From Pedobacter sp. WC2423 (GTDB lineage: Bacteria > Bacteroidota > Bacteroidia > Sphingobacteriales > Sphingobacteriaceae): a stretch of DNA of 64,000 bases. The notes beneath the pieces were generated by a model. It had not been told where the DNA came from. It did no database searches and saw only the letters and a list, made by a program, of their open reading frames with translations. A program made the translations under genes and the position numbers. Location of the stretch: positions 4,340,001 through 4,404,000 of the forward strand of contig NZ_CP162005.1 in the NCBI RefSeq assembly GCF_040822065.1, read 5' to 3'. Shown one piece after another: positions 42,350-52,493 of the stretch. Within the stretch, counting starts at the first letter, position 1; every line of letters begins with the position of its first letter.

Positions 42350-45300
42350 ATGGAAAGCAATAAAAAATACTGGAAAGGCTTAGAGGAATTTAACAAGACC
42401 TCCGATTTTGTTGAAAACAACAGAAACGAATTTGCGGAGCCGCTTCCAATAGAAGATGTTTTAAATGAAGCAGGATTAAGTACAGTAACTCCTCGCCGTG
42501 ACTTTTTAAAAGCCTTAGGCTTTGGTCTTGGTGCGGTAACACTTGCCGCTTGTCAGCCTGCTCCGATTCACAAATCAATACCTTACCTGATTAAACCTGA
42601 AGAAGTAATCCCGGGTATCCCGAATTACTATGTGTCAAGTTATAATGGTCAGAGCATCCTGGTGAAAACCAGAGAGGGCAGACCGATCAAGATTGAGCCA
42701 AACCCAAATGCGGGTGAGTTCAATTGCGGGACTGATGCACAGGCTCAGGCTTCTGTATTAGATCTGTACGATGTTTCGAAACTTAAAGCACCTGTATTAA
42801 AGAATGATGAGACTACCTGGGCAAAGGTTGATGCATTTGTAGCTGCAGAGCTGGCAAAAGCAAAAGCTTCGGGCAAAAAAATCCGCATCGTTTCTTCATC
42901 TGTAAACAGTCCTTCTACTAAAGCAGTAGTTGCAGACTTTATAGCTGCTTATCCTGCAACTAAACATGTACAGTACGATGCCGTATCTTATACTGGTATC
43001 ATCAAAGCGAATGAGAATAGCTTTGGTAAAGCTGTAATTCCTAAATATAACTTCGACAAAGCTGACTTAATCGTGAGTTTTGCTGCTGACTTTTTAGGAA
43101 CATGGATCAGCGGAGAAGAATTTACTTCTCAGTATGTGGCTAACAGAAACCACAAATCATTGGCAAAAGGTAAAATGTCACGTCACTTCCAGTTCGAAGC
43201 TGGGATGAGTTTGACAGGTACCAATGCTGATACACGTATACCGGTTAAATTATCAGAGCAGGGTCCTGCACTGATTACCTTATATAATGCAATCACTGGT
43301 GGCAATTTAGCCGGTGGCTCTTTACCTAAAAATGGTACTGCTGAAAAAGCAATTAAACTGATTGCTAAAGAATTAGTTCAGCAAAAAGGAAAAGCATTGG
43401 TGGTATGTGGTTCTAACGATGTTTCAACTCAAATCCTGGTTAACGCGATCAACTCTGCTATCGGCAGTTATGGTACGACTATCGATTTGGATAATCCAAA
43501 CAAACGTTATGCTGGTAATGACGCTGAATTCGCAGAATTCTTAAATGAGATGAACAGAGGCGAAGTTGCTGCTGTATTCTTCTTAGATAACAATCCTGCT
43601 TATGATGTAGTGAATACTAAATCATTCATTGATGGATTAAAGCAAGTTCCATTGAAAGTTTCTTTCTCAGACCGTAAGGATGAGACTTCTACTTTATGTG
43701 ATGTGATTGCAACCAATCAGAATTATTTAGAAGCATGGGGTGATGCAAATAGCTACGAAGGATATTATTCTATCGTTCAGCCAACAATCAACCCGGTATT
43801 CAATTCACGTCAGGCTGAAGAAAGTTTACTGATCTGGTCTAATGCACCTGTTAAAGAATACTACCAGTATGTACGTAATAACTGGGAGAAAAATATACTT
43901 CCGGCTTTTGGTAAATCATGGAATGATGTATTAGAGACTGGAGTATTTGCTTCAGCACCTAAAACAGCAGGAACTTATAGTTTCAGCCTTTCTCTTGCAG
44001 CTGTTGCGCCTTCGGTAGTGAAAAGCAGTGCTGCTTTAGCTAAGGATATTGAGCTTCAGGTTTATGAAAGTGTAGCGATGCGCGATGGTAAACATGCCAA
44101 CAACGCATTTTTACAGGAATTACCTGACCCGGTTTCTAAAGTAACCTGGGATAACTACATTGCTCTTGCGCCTAAGTTCGCTGAGTCATTGGGAATCAAA
44201 GAATTTGATGTTGTTGACGTAAAAGGAAGCAATGGATATACAATCACTTTACCAGTTCTGGTTCAGCCAGGACAAGCACAGGGTACTGCTTCTATAGCTT
44301 TGGGTTATGGACGTACTAAGGTGGGTAAAGCTGGTGATAACGTAGGTCAGAATGCTTATCCATTTGTAACTTTCAGCAATGGAACGTTACAGTATGCAAA
44401 TACGATCACGATCACTAAAACAGGTGCAACCAACGAGCTTGCGCAAACGCAGACTCACCACTCTTTTGAAGGAAGAAACATTATCCGTGAAGCTACTTTC
44501 AAGGAATATGTGAAAAACCCTTCTGCGGGTACTGGTAAGCATGACAGTGAACATAAAACTTACGATTTATGGGATAAATACGAAAAACCAGGTAATAACT
44601 GGGTAATGGCAATCGATCTGAATGCTTGTACTGGTTGTGGTTCTTGTATTGTTGCTTGTAATGTAGAAAATAACATCCCTGTTGTTGGACGCGATGAGGT
44701 TCGCAGACGCAGAGAGATGCACTGGATCCGTATTGATCGTTACTATAGCTTTGAAGAAGGCGATAAAAGCGTTTCTGAGGAAAAAGAAATTGCACACATG
44801 GAAAATCTTGACCGTGTATCAGTTGTTCATCAGCCGATGCTATGTCAGCACTGTGATCACGCTCCTTGTGAAACTGTTTGTCCTGTATTGGCAACGACCC
44901 ACTCTTCGGATGGTCTGAACCACATGGCTTATAACCGTTGTGTAGGTACACGTTACTGTGCAAATAACTGCCCGTATAAAGTACGTCGTTTCAACTGGTT
45001 TAACTACTGGAATGATTCACGTTTTGATAACTACCTGAACAATGAGTTCACTCAACTGGTTCTTAACCCGGATGTGACTACCCGTTCAAGAGGGGTTATG
45101 GAAAAATGCTCAATGTGTATCCAACGTATTCAGGCTGGTAAGTTATCAGCTAAGATTGCGAAACGCCCGTTGAAAGATGGAGATATCAAAATGGCATGTC
45201 AGGAAGCTTGTTCAGCAAATGCAATTATATTTGGTGATGGAAACGATCCGGAATCAGAAGTATCGAAAGCATTACGCAGTGAGCGTATTTACTATGTACT

Positions 45301-45382
45301 GGAAGAGGTAAATACTCAGCCAGGAATAGGTTACATGACAAAAATTAGAAACACAGATTCATTACCAACAGTACAAGCGTAA
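42350..45382 (+). CDS. actB: Alternative complex III molybdopterin-like/iron-sulfur subunit ActB
   Basis: The 1010-residue protein carries a twin-arginine-type signal with a lipobox (PRRDFLKALGFGLG, then LAACQ near residue 66), so it is probably exported folded and lipid-anchored. The large N-terminal part is molybdopterin-oxidoreductase-like but without an evident cofactor site. The C-terminal ferredoxin-like part has four cluster-binding groups: CTGCGSCIVACN, CQHCDHAPCETVCPV, CVGTRYCANNCPY and CSMCIQR plus CQEAC. ActB links quinol oxidation at ActC/ActF to the hemes of ActA. It lies 46 bases after actA. Confidence 0.96.
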   Translation: MESNKKYWKGLEEFNKTSDFVENNRNEFAEPLPIEDVLNEAGLSTVTPRRDFLKALGFGLGAVTLAACQPAPIHKSIPYLIKPEEVIPGIPNYYVSSYNGQSILVKTREGRPIKIEPNPNAGEFNCGTDAQAQASVLDLYDVSKLKAPVLKNDETTWAKVDAFVAAELAKAKASGKKIRIVSSSVNSPSTKAVVADFIAAYPATKHVQYDAVSYTGIIKANENSFGKAVIPKYNFDKADLIVSFAADFLGTWISGEEFTSQYVANRNHKSLAKGKMSRHFQFEAGMSLTGTNADTRIPVKLSEQGPALITLYNAITGGNLAGGSLPKNGTAEKAIKLIAKELVQQKGKALVVCGSNDVSTQILVNAINSAIGSYGTTIDLDNPNKRYAGNDAEFAEFLNEMNRGEVAAVFFLDNNPAYDVVNTKSFIDGLKQVPLKVSFSDRKDETSTLCDVIATNQNYLEAWGDANSYEGYYSIVQPTINPVFNSRQAEESLLIWSNAPVKEYYQYVRNNWEKNILPAFGKSWNDVLETGVFASAPKTAGTYSFSLSLAAVAPSVVKSSAALAKDIELQVYESVAMRDGKHANNAFLQELPDPVSKVTWDNYIALAPKFAESLGIKEFDVVDVKGSNGYTITLPVLVQPGQAQGTASIALGYGRTKVGKAGDNVGQNAYPFVTFSNGTLQYANTITITKTGATNELAQTQTHHSFEGRNIIREATFKEYVKNPSAGTGKHDSEHKTYDLWDKYEKPGNNWVMAIDLNACTGCGSCIVACNVENNIPVVGRDEVRRRREMHWIRIDRYYSFEEGDKSVSEEKEIAHMENLDRVSVVHQPMLCQHCDHAPCETVCPVLATTHSSDGLNHMAYNRCVGTRYCANNCPYKVRRFNWFNYWNDSRFDNYLNNEFTQLVLNPDVTTRSRGVMEKCSMCIQRIQAGKLSAKIAKRPLKDGDIKMACQEACSANAIIFGDGNDPESEVSKALRSERIYYVLEEVNTQPGIGYMTKIRNTDSLPTVQA

Positions 45383-45405
45383 GCTGATATTAAAGAAAAC
45401 ACATT

Positions 45406-46878
45406 ATGTCAGGACATAACGAATCAATATTAAGAGAACCACTAATCACCGGCAATGATATCACGTATGCAAAAATTACGGATGATATCTTAATGCCAGT
45501 TGAGAATAAGCCCAACAGGGCCTGGTGGATAGGTTTTATAGTTTCCCTTATGGGAGCAACCTTATGGTTAGTTGCAGTAAGTTATACTTTCTGGAACGGT
45601 ATCGGATCATGGGGTCTGAACAAAACTGTAGGATGGGCATGGGATATCACCGGTTTCGTATGGTGGGTAGGTATTGGTCACGCAGGAACACTGATTTCAG
45701 CGGTATTATTACTCTTCCGTCAAAACTGGCGTAACTCCATTAACAGGTCGGCAGAGGCGATGACAATTTTCGCCGTTATCTGTGCCGCAACGTATGTTGT
45801 ATCCCACATGGGAAGACCATGGTTAGCTTACTGGGTATTACCTTTACCGAATCAGTTCGGTTCACTTTGGGTAAACTTTAACTCACCACTGGTTTGGGAT
45901 ATGTTTGCGATCTCCACTTACTTCTCTGTATCCTTATTATTCTGGTATACAGGTTTATTACCAGATATCGCTACTATCCGTGACCGTGCAACAGGTATGC
46001 GCCGCAGAATTTATTCTATCTTTTCTTTCGGATGGAGTGGTAACGTTAAAACATGGCAGCGTTTTGAGACTGTGTCTCTGATCCTTGCCGGTATCTCTAC
46101 ACCACTGGTACTTTCGGTACACACGATTGTATCAATGGATTTTGCTACCTCGGTTATTCCGGGATGGCACACGACAATTTTCCCTCCATACTTTGTGGCT
46201 GGTGCGATCTTCTCTGGTTTCGCCATGGTGTTAACCTTATTACTGGTTGCCCGTAAAGTATTGGGTCTTGAAAACTACATCACCATGTTCCACATTGAAT
46301 CGATGAACAAAATCATCATTCTTACAGGATCTATTGTAGGTGTGGCTTACATCACTGAGTTTTTTATCGCCTGGTATTCAGGTTCAGAATATGAAGCATA
46401 TGCATTCATCAACCGTTCAACTGGTCCATACTGGTGGGCATACTGGATGATGATGACTTGTAACGTAATTTCTCCACAGTTACTGTGGTTCAAGAAAATC
46501 CGTTTGAGCATCCCTGCAACATGGATCTTATCTATCGTGGTAAACATCGGTATGTGGTTTGAGCGTTTCGTAATTATCGTTACTTCATTACACCGTGATT
46601 ACCTTCCATCAAGTTGGGCGATGTTCTATCCTACATGGGTAGATGTAAGTGTCTTTGTAGGTTCAATCGGAGTATTCTTTACTTTATTCCTGTTGTTCTT
46701 AAGAGTTCTGCCTTCAATTGCAATTGCTGAGGTAAAACTATTACTTAAAACATCAAGTGAGCAAGCTAAACTTGCACAGATTAAAGAAGGTCATTTGGAC
46801 AAGACTTACGTGAAAGAATACGTGGAGTCTTTAGAGAAATTTGATAGTGTTAAACAAGAAGAATACGCAAAAATATAA
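45406..46878 (+). CDS. actC: Alternative complex III quinol-binding membrane subunit ActC (NrfD-like)
   Basis: The 490-residue polytopic protein has about ten transmembrane helices of the NrfD/PsrC type (WWIGFIVSLMGATLWLVAV, FVWWVGIGHAGTLISAVLLLF, and so on). The charged residues of the first helices (HAGT, RSAEAM) are typical of the quinol site and proton path in this family. It oxidises menaquinol in the membrane and pairs with ActB. The soluble C-terminal tail (about 440-490) is charged. Only 2 bases separate it from actD. Confidence 0.96.
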   Translation: MSGHNESILREPLITGNDITYAKITDDILMPVENKPNRAWWIGFIVSLMGATLWLVAVSYTFWNGIGSWGLNKTVGWAWDITGFVWWVGIGHAGTLISAVLLLFRQNWRNSINRSAEAMTIFAVICAATYVVSHMGRPWLAYWVLPLPNQFGSLWVNFNSPLVWDMFAISTYFSVSLLFWYTGLLPDIATIRDRATGMRRRIYSIFSFGWSGNVKTWQRFETVSLILAGISTPLVLSVHTIVSMDFATSVIPGWHTTIFPPYFVAGAIFSGFAMVLTLLLVARKVLGLENYITMFHIESMNKIIILTGSIVGVAYITEFFIAWYSGSEYEAYAFINRSTGPYWWAYWMMMTCNVISPQLLWFKKIRLSIPATWILSIVVNIGMWFERFVIIVTSLHRDYLPSSWAMFYPTWVDVSVFVGSIGVFFTLFLLFLRVLPSIAIAEVKLLLKTSSEQAKLAQIKEGHLDKTYVKEYVESLEKFDSVKQEEYAKI

Positions 46879-46880
46879 CA

Positions 46881-47417
46881 ATGAGTAATATCAAATATAT
46901 TTTAGGCAGTTTTGGCGATCCGGACGAAATGATGCATGGCATCGAAAAGTTACAGGAGAACAACATTAAGATCCATGATGTTTATACGCCTATGCCTATC
47001 CACGGCATCGAAGCCAAACTAGGAATTAAAAGATCAAGATTGGATATCCTTGCATTTTTCTGCGGGATAACAGGAACGGTATCGGCATTTGCGCTGATCT
47101 ATCTTACCTCGGTAGTAGACTGGAGACATAATATTGGTGGTAAACCGGCTTTCGCATTACCGGATTTTATTCCGATTATGTTTGAGGTAACTATTTTATT
47201 CTGTGCATTCGGATTAGTAGGATCTTATTATGCATCTACTCACCTTTTCCCGGGAAGAGCACCTAGAGTAATGGATTTAAGAGCCACAGATGATAGATTT
47301 ATTATAGCTGTTGATGCTCAGGAAAATGGAGATCACAGTAAAATTGACGGATTATTAAAAGAAGCTGGTGCTATAGAAGTTAAGCACAATGAAAGGAAGT
47401 ATATTAGCTATGAATAA
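46881..47417 (+). CDS. actD: Alternative complex III subunit ActD (DUF3341)
   Basis: The 178-residue protein has a short soluble N-terminal domain that resembles a ferredoxin-like fold (YILGSFGDPDEMMHGIEKLQ, DVYTPMPIHGIE). Two transmembrane helices follow (about 53-73 and 96-116), then a soluble C-terminal domain. This is the standard DUF3341 layout. Its role is structural in the ACIII membrane part. Its end overlaps the actE start by 8 bases. Confidence 0.94.
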   Translation: MSNIKYILGSFGDPDEMMHGIEKLQENNIKIHDVYTPMPIHGIEAKLGIKRSRLDILAFFCGITGTVSAFALIYLTSVVDWRHNIGGKPAFALPDFIPIMFEVTILFCAFGLVGSYYASTHLFPGRAPRVMDLRATDDRFIIAVDAQENGDHSKIDGLLKEAGAIEVKHNERKYISYE

Positions 47418-47997
47418 GAATAAAATAGTTGCAGCCTCATTTGTTGTTCTTGCCCTGGCTGTTACAACACTTTCGTCTTGCAGGAATAAGAATAATCCAG
47501 GTCTGGAATATGCGAGGAATATGTATGATCATATTGCTTATGATCCTGACCAGCCGAACAAAAACTTTGCGAACGGACAAACTGCACAAACACCTCCTGC
47601 AAATACAAGTCCTGTAGGTTTTGTAAAGTATGAGTATGCAAATACCAAAGAAGGTTACGAAGCGGCAGGTTTAAACTTACATAACCCTTTAGCTAAGACA
47701 CCACAGAACTTACTGTCAGGTAAACATTACTTTACTGTATTCTGCGGACCTTGTCACGGTGAAAAAGGAGATGGTAAAGGACACCTTGTTCAAATTGAGA
47801 AATTTACAGGTGTGCCAGCTTATCATGGTGATGCAGCGTCATCACGTGGTGGCCTGATGAAAGATTTATCGGAAGGTAAAATCTATCACACTATCATGTA
47901 CGGGTTAAATAACATGGGGTCACATGCCTCTCAGCTTACTCCAGATCAAAGATGGAAAGTTGTGATGTATGTTCAACAATTACAAAAAATACAATAG
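47410..47997 (+). CDS. actE: Alternative complex III cytochrome c lipoprotein ActE
   Basis: The start is the ATG at 47410 (MNKNKIVAASFVVLALAV), giving 195 residues with the lipobox LSSC. A longer in-frame ATG at 47389 would only add MKGSILA. The mature protein is a monoheme cytochrome c with CGPCH in FTVFCGPCHGEKGDGKG and a likely Met ligand in MKDLSEGKI or NNMGSHASQL. It is a peripheral electron carrier of the complex on the periplasmic side. The overlap with actD suggests coupled translation. Confidence 0.94.
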   Translation: MNKNKIVAASFVVLALAVTTLSSCRNKNNPGLEYARNMYDHIAYDPDQPNKNFANGQTAQTPPANTSPVGFVKYEYANTKEGYEAAGLNLHNPLAKTPQNLLSGKHYFTVFCGPCHGEKGDGKGHLVQIEKFTGVPAYHGDAASSRGGLMKDLSEGKIYHTIMYGLNNMGSHASQLTPDQRWKVVMYVQQLQKIQ

Positions 47998-48011
47998 AAA
48001 AGCAGATATAA

Positions 48012-49226
48012 ATGGGAACTCACAATTATAATTTCAATGAGCAGTTTGAGTTTACAGGAAAAGCTAAAACTTTAAGCATAGCGGCGATCGTTATTGGTAT
48101 CGCAAGTATAGCTTATGGTTTTTCTGATCATGGACTTCATGAGCGGACTTTTGCCAACCTGTTACTTATGGCCTATTACTTCGCCTGTGTATGTATGTCG
48201 GGTGCATTCTTTTTAGCTGTTCAGTTTGTAGCGCAGGCAGGATGGTCTGCATCAATCTTACGTGTGCCTCAGGCTATGGCAAAAACATTGCCTATCGCAG
48301 TAGTAATCCTGATCGCTGTTATTGGTCTTGGACTATACACACATAATCTTTATCATCACTGGAATGCACCGGGCTTAACTGATCCGTCTTCTGAAAACTA
48401 TGATAAATTAATCGACGGAAAATCAGCTTTTTTAAATGTACCTTTCTTTTTGGGACGTCAGGTTGTATTTTTAAGTATCTATTCTTTTTTCGCTCTTTTA
48501 CTTTCTAAGTTATCTACTAACGAAGATTTGGAAGGCGGATTAAATTCATACACGAAAAGTTTTAAATACTCTTGTATATTTTTAGTTATCTACGGCTTTA
48601 CTACGCCAATCTTTGCATTTGATACGGTGATGTCTTTAGAGGCACACTGGTTCTCAACTATGTTTGGATGGTACAACTTCGCAGCAATGTGGGTGAGCAG
48701 TTTAGCTACTATAGCTGTGATTATCATTCTGTTGAGAAAAGCAGGTTATATGCAGTGGGTTAACAATAGTCACCTGCATAACTTAGGTCAATTCATCTTC
48801 GGGTTCTCAATTTTCTGGACTTATGTATGGTTTGCGCAATTTATGTTGATCTATTATGCCAACATGCCGGAAGAAACTGTGTATTTTTACAAACGATTTG
48901 AGTTTTACAAGTTCTGGTTCTTTTTAAATTTAGTGATGAACTTCCTTGCTCCGGTTCTGTTATTGATGGACCGTGACAATAAAAGACAGGAAAATATCAT
49001 GCTTGGTGTTTGTATAATTGTATTATGCGGTCACTGGGTAGATTATTATCAAATGATTATGCCTGGAACTGTAGAATCACATAATGGTTTTGGTATTATT
49101 GAAATAGGTACAGCAATCGGTTTTGTAGGCTTGTTTACCTTTACAGTATTATCTTCATTAAGTAAGAAACCTTTAATTGCAAAGAATCACCCTTTCTTAC
49201 AAGAAAGTCTGAATCACCATTTGTAG
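48012..49226 (+). CDS. actF: Alternative complex III membrane subunit ActF
   Basis: The 404-residue polytopic protein has about ten hydrophobic helices (LSIAAIVIGIASIAYGF, LLLMAYYFACVCMSGAFFLAV and others), related to ActC in fold but shorter. The His-rich region LGLYTHNLYHHWNAPG and the conserved LGRQVVFLSIYSFF fit ActF from Bacteroidota. It is the second NrfD-like subunit and probably contributes to quinol binding or proton movement. It starts 14 bases after actE. Confidence 0.94.
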   Translation: MGTHNYNFNEQFEFTGKAKTLSIAAIVIGIASIAYGFSDHGLHERTFANLLLMAYYFACVCMSGAFFLAVQFVAQAGWSASILRVPQAMAKTLPIAVVILIAVIGLGLYTHNLYHHWNAPGLTDPSSENYDKLIDGKSAFLNVPFFLGRQVVFLSIYSFFALLLSKLSTNEDLEGGLNSYTKSFKYSCIFLVIYGFTTPIFAFDTVMSLEAHWFSTMFGWYNFAAMWVSSLATIAVIIILLRKAGYMQWVNNSHLHNLGQFIFGFSIFWTYVWFAQFMLIYYANMPEETVYFYKRFEFYKFWFFLNLVMNFLAPVLLLMDRDNKRQENIMLGVCIIVLCGHWVDYYQMIMPGTVESHNGFGIIEIGTAIGFVGLFTFTVLSSLSKKPLIAKNHPFLQESLNHHL

Positions 49227-49289
49227 TAACTGGTTAGAGAGTATATACATTAATTTATAGTAGAAGTACATCGTACTACTTTTAAGAAA

Positions 49290-50558
49290 ATGAGTTTAAG
49301 AAAATATATAAGCAATAAGACAATAGCGGCCCTGGCAGTAATTCTTACTGTGTTTGCAAATACGAGCGCATTTGCACAAGAAGCTGCCGCCGGTGCTGCC
49401 GCTACGGCTGCGAAAAAACCTATTGATATGTTCCCGATCTATAAGTCGGCAGCATTTTATACCCTGTTATTTTTACTGCTTTGCTTATTTATAGCAATAG
49501 TTGGTAAAGCAATGCGGGTATATGAATTGACACGTGAAGCTCAGGATAAACCTGCCGGCATCAACTGGAATACAGTAAATGGTGTTCTTTTCGTGATTTT
49601 CTTAATCGTCGGATTGTATGGTGTTTACTTTGAATATACAGTTCATGGTAACATGATCCTTCCTGATGCTGCTTCAGAACACGGTAAGAAGATTGACCAG
49701 ATGTTTAATATCACACTGATCCTGACAACTATCGTATTTATCGGAACACACCTTGTATTATTCCTTTTCTCTTATTTCTATAAGAATACTGGTAAAAGAA
49801 AAGCTTATTACTATCCACACAATAATGCATTAGAGCGTATCTGGACAATTGTTCCGGCATTAGTGCTTACTGTATTGGTATTAATGGGATTCCTTACCTG
49901 GAGATCTATTTTCTATAAAATTGAAGACCCTAATAACAAGCCATTGAGCATTGAGATTACTTCTCAGCAGTTTGCATGGACTATCCGTTATCCGGGCGCT
50001 GATAAAATTGTAGGTAAGAAAAACTATAAACTGATTACCGGAACAAACAGTTTGGGTATGGACTTTAATGATAAGGACAATCTTGATGATCAGATGGCTG
50101 AGGAAATGGTTATTCCTGTCAACAAACCAGTAAGATTAATTCTGACCAGTAAAGATGTATTACACAGTTTTTACATGCCGCATTTCAGGATTCAGTTAAA
50201 CACTGTTCCGGGTATGACTTCTTATTTCGAATTCACACCAACGATTACTACTGCTGATATGCAGACTAAAGTAAATGATCCAGCATTTAAATTCTTGTTC
50301 TATTGCTCGAAAATCTGTGGATCTGGTCACTATAATATGCAAAAGGTTGTTAGAGTTGTTTCTCAGGCTGAATATGATGCCTGGATAGTTAAACAACCTA
50401 AGTTTATCAATAACGATTTGAGAAAGCAATTTAACTTACCAATCGTACCAGAACCAGCAGCTGCACCAACGGCGGCGGCACCAGCTGATAGTACAGCTAA
50501 AGCTGCGACCACCAGTGCTCCTGCTGTAGCAATGAATAAACCGGCTTTAAAAAAATAA
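49290..50558 (+). CDS. coxB: Cytochrome c oxidase subunit II
   Basis: The 422-residue precursor has a signal (ending TSAFAQ) and then four hydrophobic helices instead of the usual two (near 52-70, 88-108, 139-159 and 189-210), which I recall as usual for Bacteroidota. The periplasmic CuA domain begins at SIEITSQQFAWTIRYPG. It has the first CuA His in VLHSFYMPH and CSKICGSGHYNM with both Cys, the second His and Met. The Glu of CuA is Lys here, which is tolerated because that ligand uses the backbone. The C-terminal tail is rich in Ala and Pro. It follows actF by 63 bases. Confidence 0.96.
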   Translation: MSLRKYISNKTIAALAVILTVFANTSAFAQEAAAGAAATAAKKPIDMFPIYKSAAFYTLLFLLLCLFIAIVGKAMRVYELTREAQDKPAGINWNTVNGVLFVIFLIVGLYGVYFEYTVHGNMILPDAASEHGKKIDQMFNITLILTTIVFIGTHLVLFLFSYFYKNTGKRKAYYYPHNNALERIWTIVPALVLTVLVLMGFLTWRSIFYKIEDPNNKPLSIEITSQQFAWTIRYPGADKIVGKKNYKLITGTNSLGMDFNDKDNLDDQMAEEMVIPVNKPVRLILTSKDVLHSFYMPHFRIQLNTVPGMTSYFEFTPTITTADMQTKVNDPAFKFLFYCSKICGSGHYNMQKVVRVVSQAEYDAWIVKQPKFINNDLRKQFNLPIVPEPAAAPTAAAPADSTAKAATTSAPAVAMNKPALKK

Positions 50559-50578
50559 TTATACTGGAATAGCGCATT

Positions 50579-52471
50579 ATGTCAACTATAACATTACACG
50601 ATACACATAACAACGATCACCATGACGGTCACGATCATGGGCATCACGAACAATCTTTCATAAGCAAATACATTTTTAGCCAGGATCACAAAATGATCGC
50701 AAAACAGTTTTTAATAACTGGTATTGTGATGGCTGTTATTGCGATGGGATTGTCTATCTTATTTCGTCTGCAACTGGCATGGCCGGATAAAAGTTTCCCT
50801 ATCCTTGAAACATTTTTAGGAAGATGGGCAGAAGGAGGAAGGATCAAACCTGATTTTTATCTTGCTCTGGTAACGATACACGGTACCATCATGGTATTCT
50901 TTGTACTGACCGCAGGATTGAGCGGTACGTTTAGTAATTTACTGATTCCGCTTCAGCTCGGGGTACGGGATATGGCATCACCATTTATGAACATGCTTTC
51001 ATACTGGTTATTCTTTATCGCCTGTATCGTGATGATGAGTTCATTCTTTATTGAGACTGGACCGGCAAGTGCGGGCTGGACAGTATATCCTCCATTATCT
51101 GCTCTTCCGAAAGCTATTTCAGGTTCTGGTTTAGGGATGACATTGTGGTTAATCAGTATGGTTCTTTTTGTAGCTTCTCAGTTAATGGGTGGTATCAACT
51201 ATGTAAGTACTGTATTAAACATGCGTACTAAAGGTATGGATCTTTGGAAAATGCCTTTAACTATCTGGGCTTTCTTATTAACAGCTATCCTGGGTATTTT
51301 ATCATTCCCTGTTTTAGTAGCGGGTGTTGTATTATTGATTTTTGACCGTAGTTTCGGTACAAGTTTTTATTTATCTGATATCGTTATGGGTACTCAGGTA
51401 TTACCTAATGAAGGTGGTTCTCCAATCTTATGGCAGCATTTATTCTGGTTCCTTGGTCACCCTGAGGTATATATTGTAATTATGCCGGCTTTAGGTATCT
51501 CTTCGGAGGTAATTTCGGTAAATTCAAGAAAACCAATCTTTGGTTACCATGCGATGGTTTATTCATTAATTGGTATTACTATCCTTTCCTTCATTGTATG
51601 GGGTCACCATATGTTTGTGACGGGAATGAATCCATTATTGGGTGGTGTATTTATGATCACGACCCTGATTATCGCTGTTCCTTCAGCAGTAAAAACTTTC
51701 AACTACCTGGCTACATTATGGCGCGGTAATATCAGGTTCACCCCTGCAATGTTATGTGCTATTGGTATGGTTTCATTTTTTATCTCAGGTGGTTTAACTG
51801 GTATCTTCTTAGGTAATGCTTCTCTGGATATTAACCTTCACGATACTTACTTCGTAGTTGCTCACTTTCACCTGGTAATGGGGTCTGCTGCGATCTTTGG
51901 TATGCTTGCCGGTGTTTATCACTGGTATCCAAAAATGTTCGGAAGAATGTTAAACGAGAAATTAGGATACCTTCACTTCTGGGTTACATTTATCTGTGCT
52001 TATTTAGTATTCTTCCCATTACACTTCTTAGGTTTAGATGGTGTACCACGTCGTTACTATGCTTTCACTGAATTTGAATTCATGCAGAAATGGGTTACTG
52101 TAAATATCTTTGTTACCTGGGCAGCTATCGTTGCAGCATTAGCACAGATTGCATTCCTGTTCAACTTCTTCTACTCAATTTTCAAAGGTAAAAAAGCAAC
52201 ACAGAATCCTTGGGAATCTAATACTTTAGAATGGACTACACCTGTTGAGCATATCCATGGTAACTGGCCAGGAGAAATCCCTACAGTATACCGTTGGCCA
52301 TATGATTACAGTAAGCCAGGTTCTGAAGCAGATTTCATTCCTCAAACTGTTCCTTATTCTCAAACAATGAGCTCAAACATGCCGCATGACTTTGAAGGAA
52401 ATGCAGAATCTGAACGCATCCAGAGAGAGTGGGAAGAAAAACAAGCAAAAGAAAAAGCAATACTGGATTAA
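50579..52471 (+). CDS. coxA: Cytochrome c oxidase subunit I (A1-type heme-copper oxidase)
   Basis: The 630-residue core subunit has twelve helices. The heme-copper site includes WFLGHPEVYIVIMPALG (His-Tyr pair and the proton-path Glu typical of A1 oxidases), WGHHMFVTGM and LHDTYFVVAHFHLVMG with the heme ligands. The N-terminal ~25 residues are unusual, with eight histidines (HDTHNNDHHDGHDHGHHE). The C-terminal ~110 residues are a soluble extension, probably cytoplasmic. A hairpin terminator lies directly after the stop. Confidence 0.97.
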   Translation: MSTITLHDTHNNDHHDGHDHGHHEQSFISKYIFSQDHKMIAKQFLITGIVMAVIAMGLSILFRLQLAWPDKSFPILETFLGRWAEGGRIKPDFYLALVTIHGTIMVFFVLTAGLSGTFSNLLIPLQLGVRDMASPFMNMLSYWLFFIACIVMMSSFFIETGPASAGWTVYPPLSALPKAISGSGLGMTLWLISMVLFVASQLMGGINYVSTVLNMRTKGMDLWKMPLTIWAFLLTAILGILSFPVLVAGVVLLIFDRSFGTSFYLSDIVMGTQVLPNEGGSPILWQHLFWFLGHPEVYIVIMPALGISSEVISVNSRKPIFGYHAMVYSLIGITILSFIVWGHHMFVTGMNPLLGGVFMITTLIIAVPSAVKTFNYLATLWRGNIRFTPAMLCAIGMVSFFISGGLTGIFLGNASLDINLHDTYFVVAHFHLVMGSAAIFGMLAGVYHWYPKMFGRMLNEKLGYLHFWVTFICAYLVFFPLHFLGLDGVPRRYYAFTEFEFMQKWVTVNIFVTWAAIVAALAQIAFLFNFFYSIFKGKKATQNPWESNTLEWTTPVEHIHGNWPGEIPTVYRWPYDYSKPGSEADFIPQTVPYSQTMSSNMPHDFEGNAESERIQREWEEKQAKEKAILD

Positions 52472-52493
52472 TCTCCTTTATTAAAATTATACG

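Noticed and set aside
44499..44963. Antisense frame of 154 codons within actB
   Set aside because: It lies fully inside the conserved iron-sulfur part of actB, so it is a shadow frame.
49227..49289. Hairpin-like sequence between actF and coxB as a terminator
   Set aside because: The stem (GTAC/GTAC core) has mismatches and no T tract; the genes are probably transcribed together.
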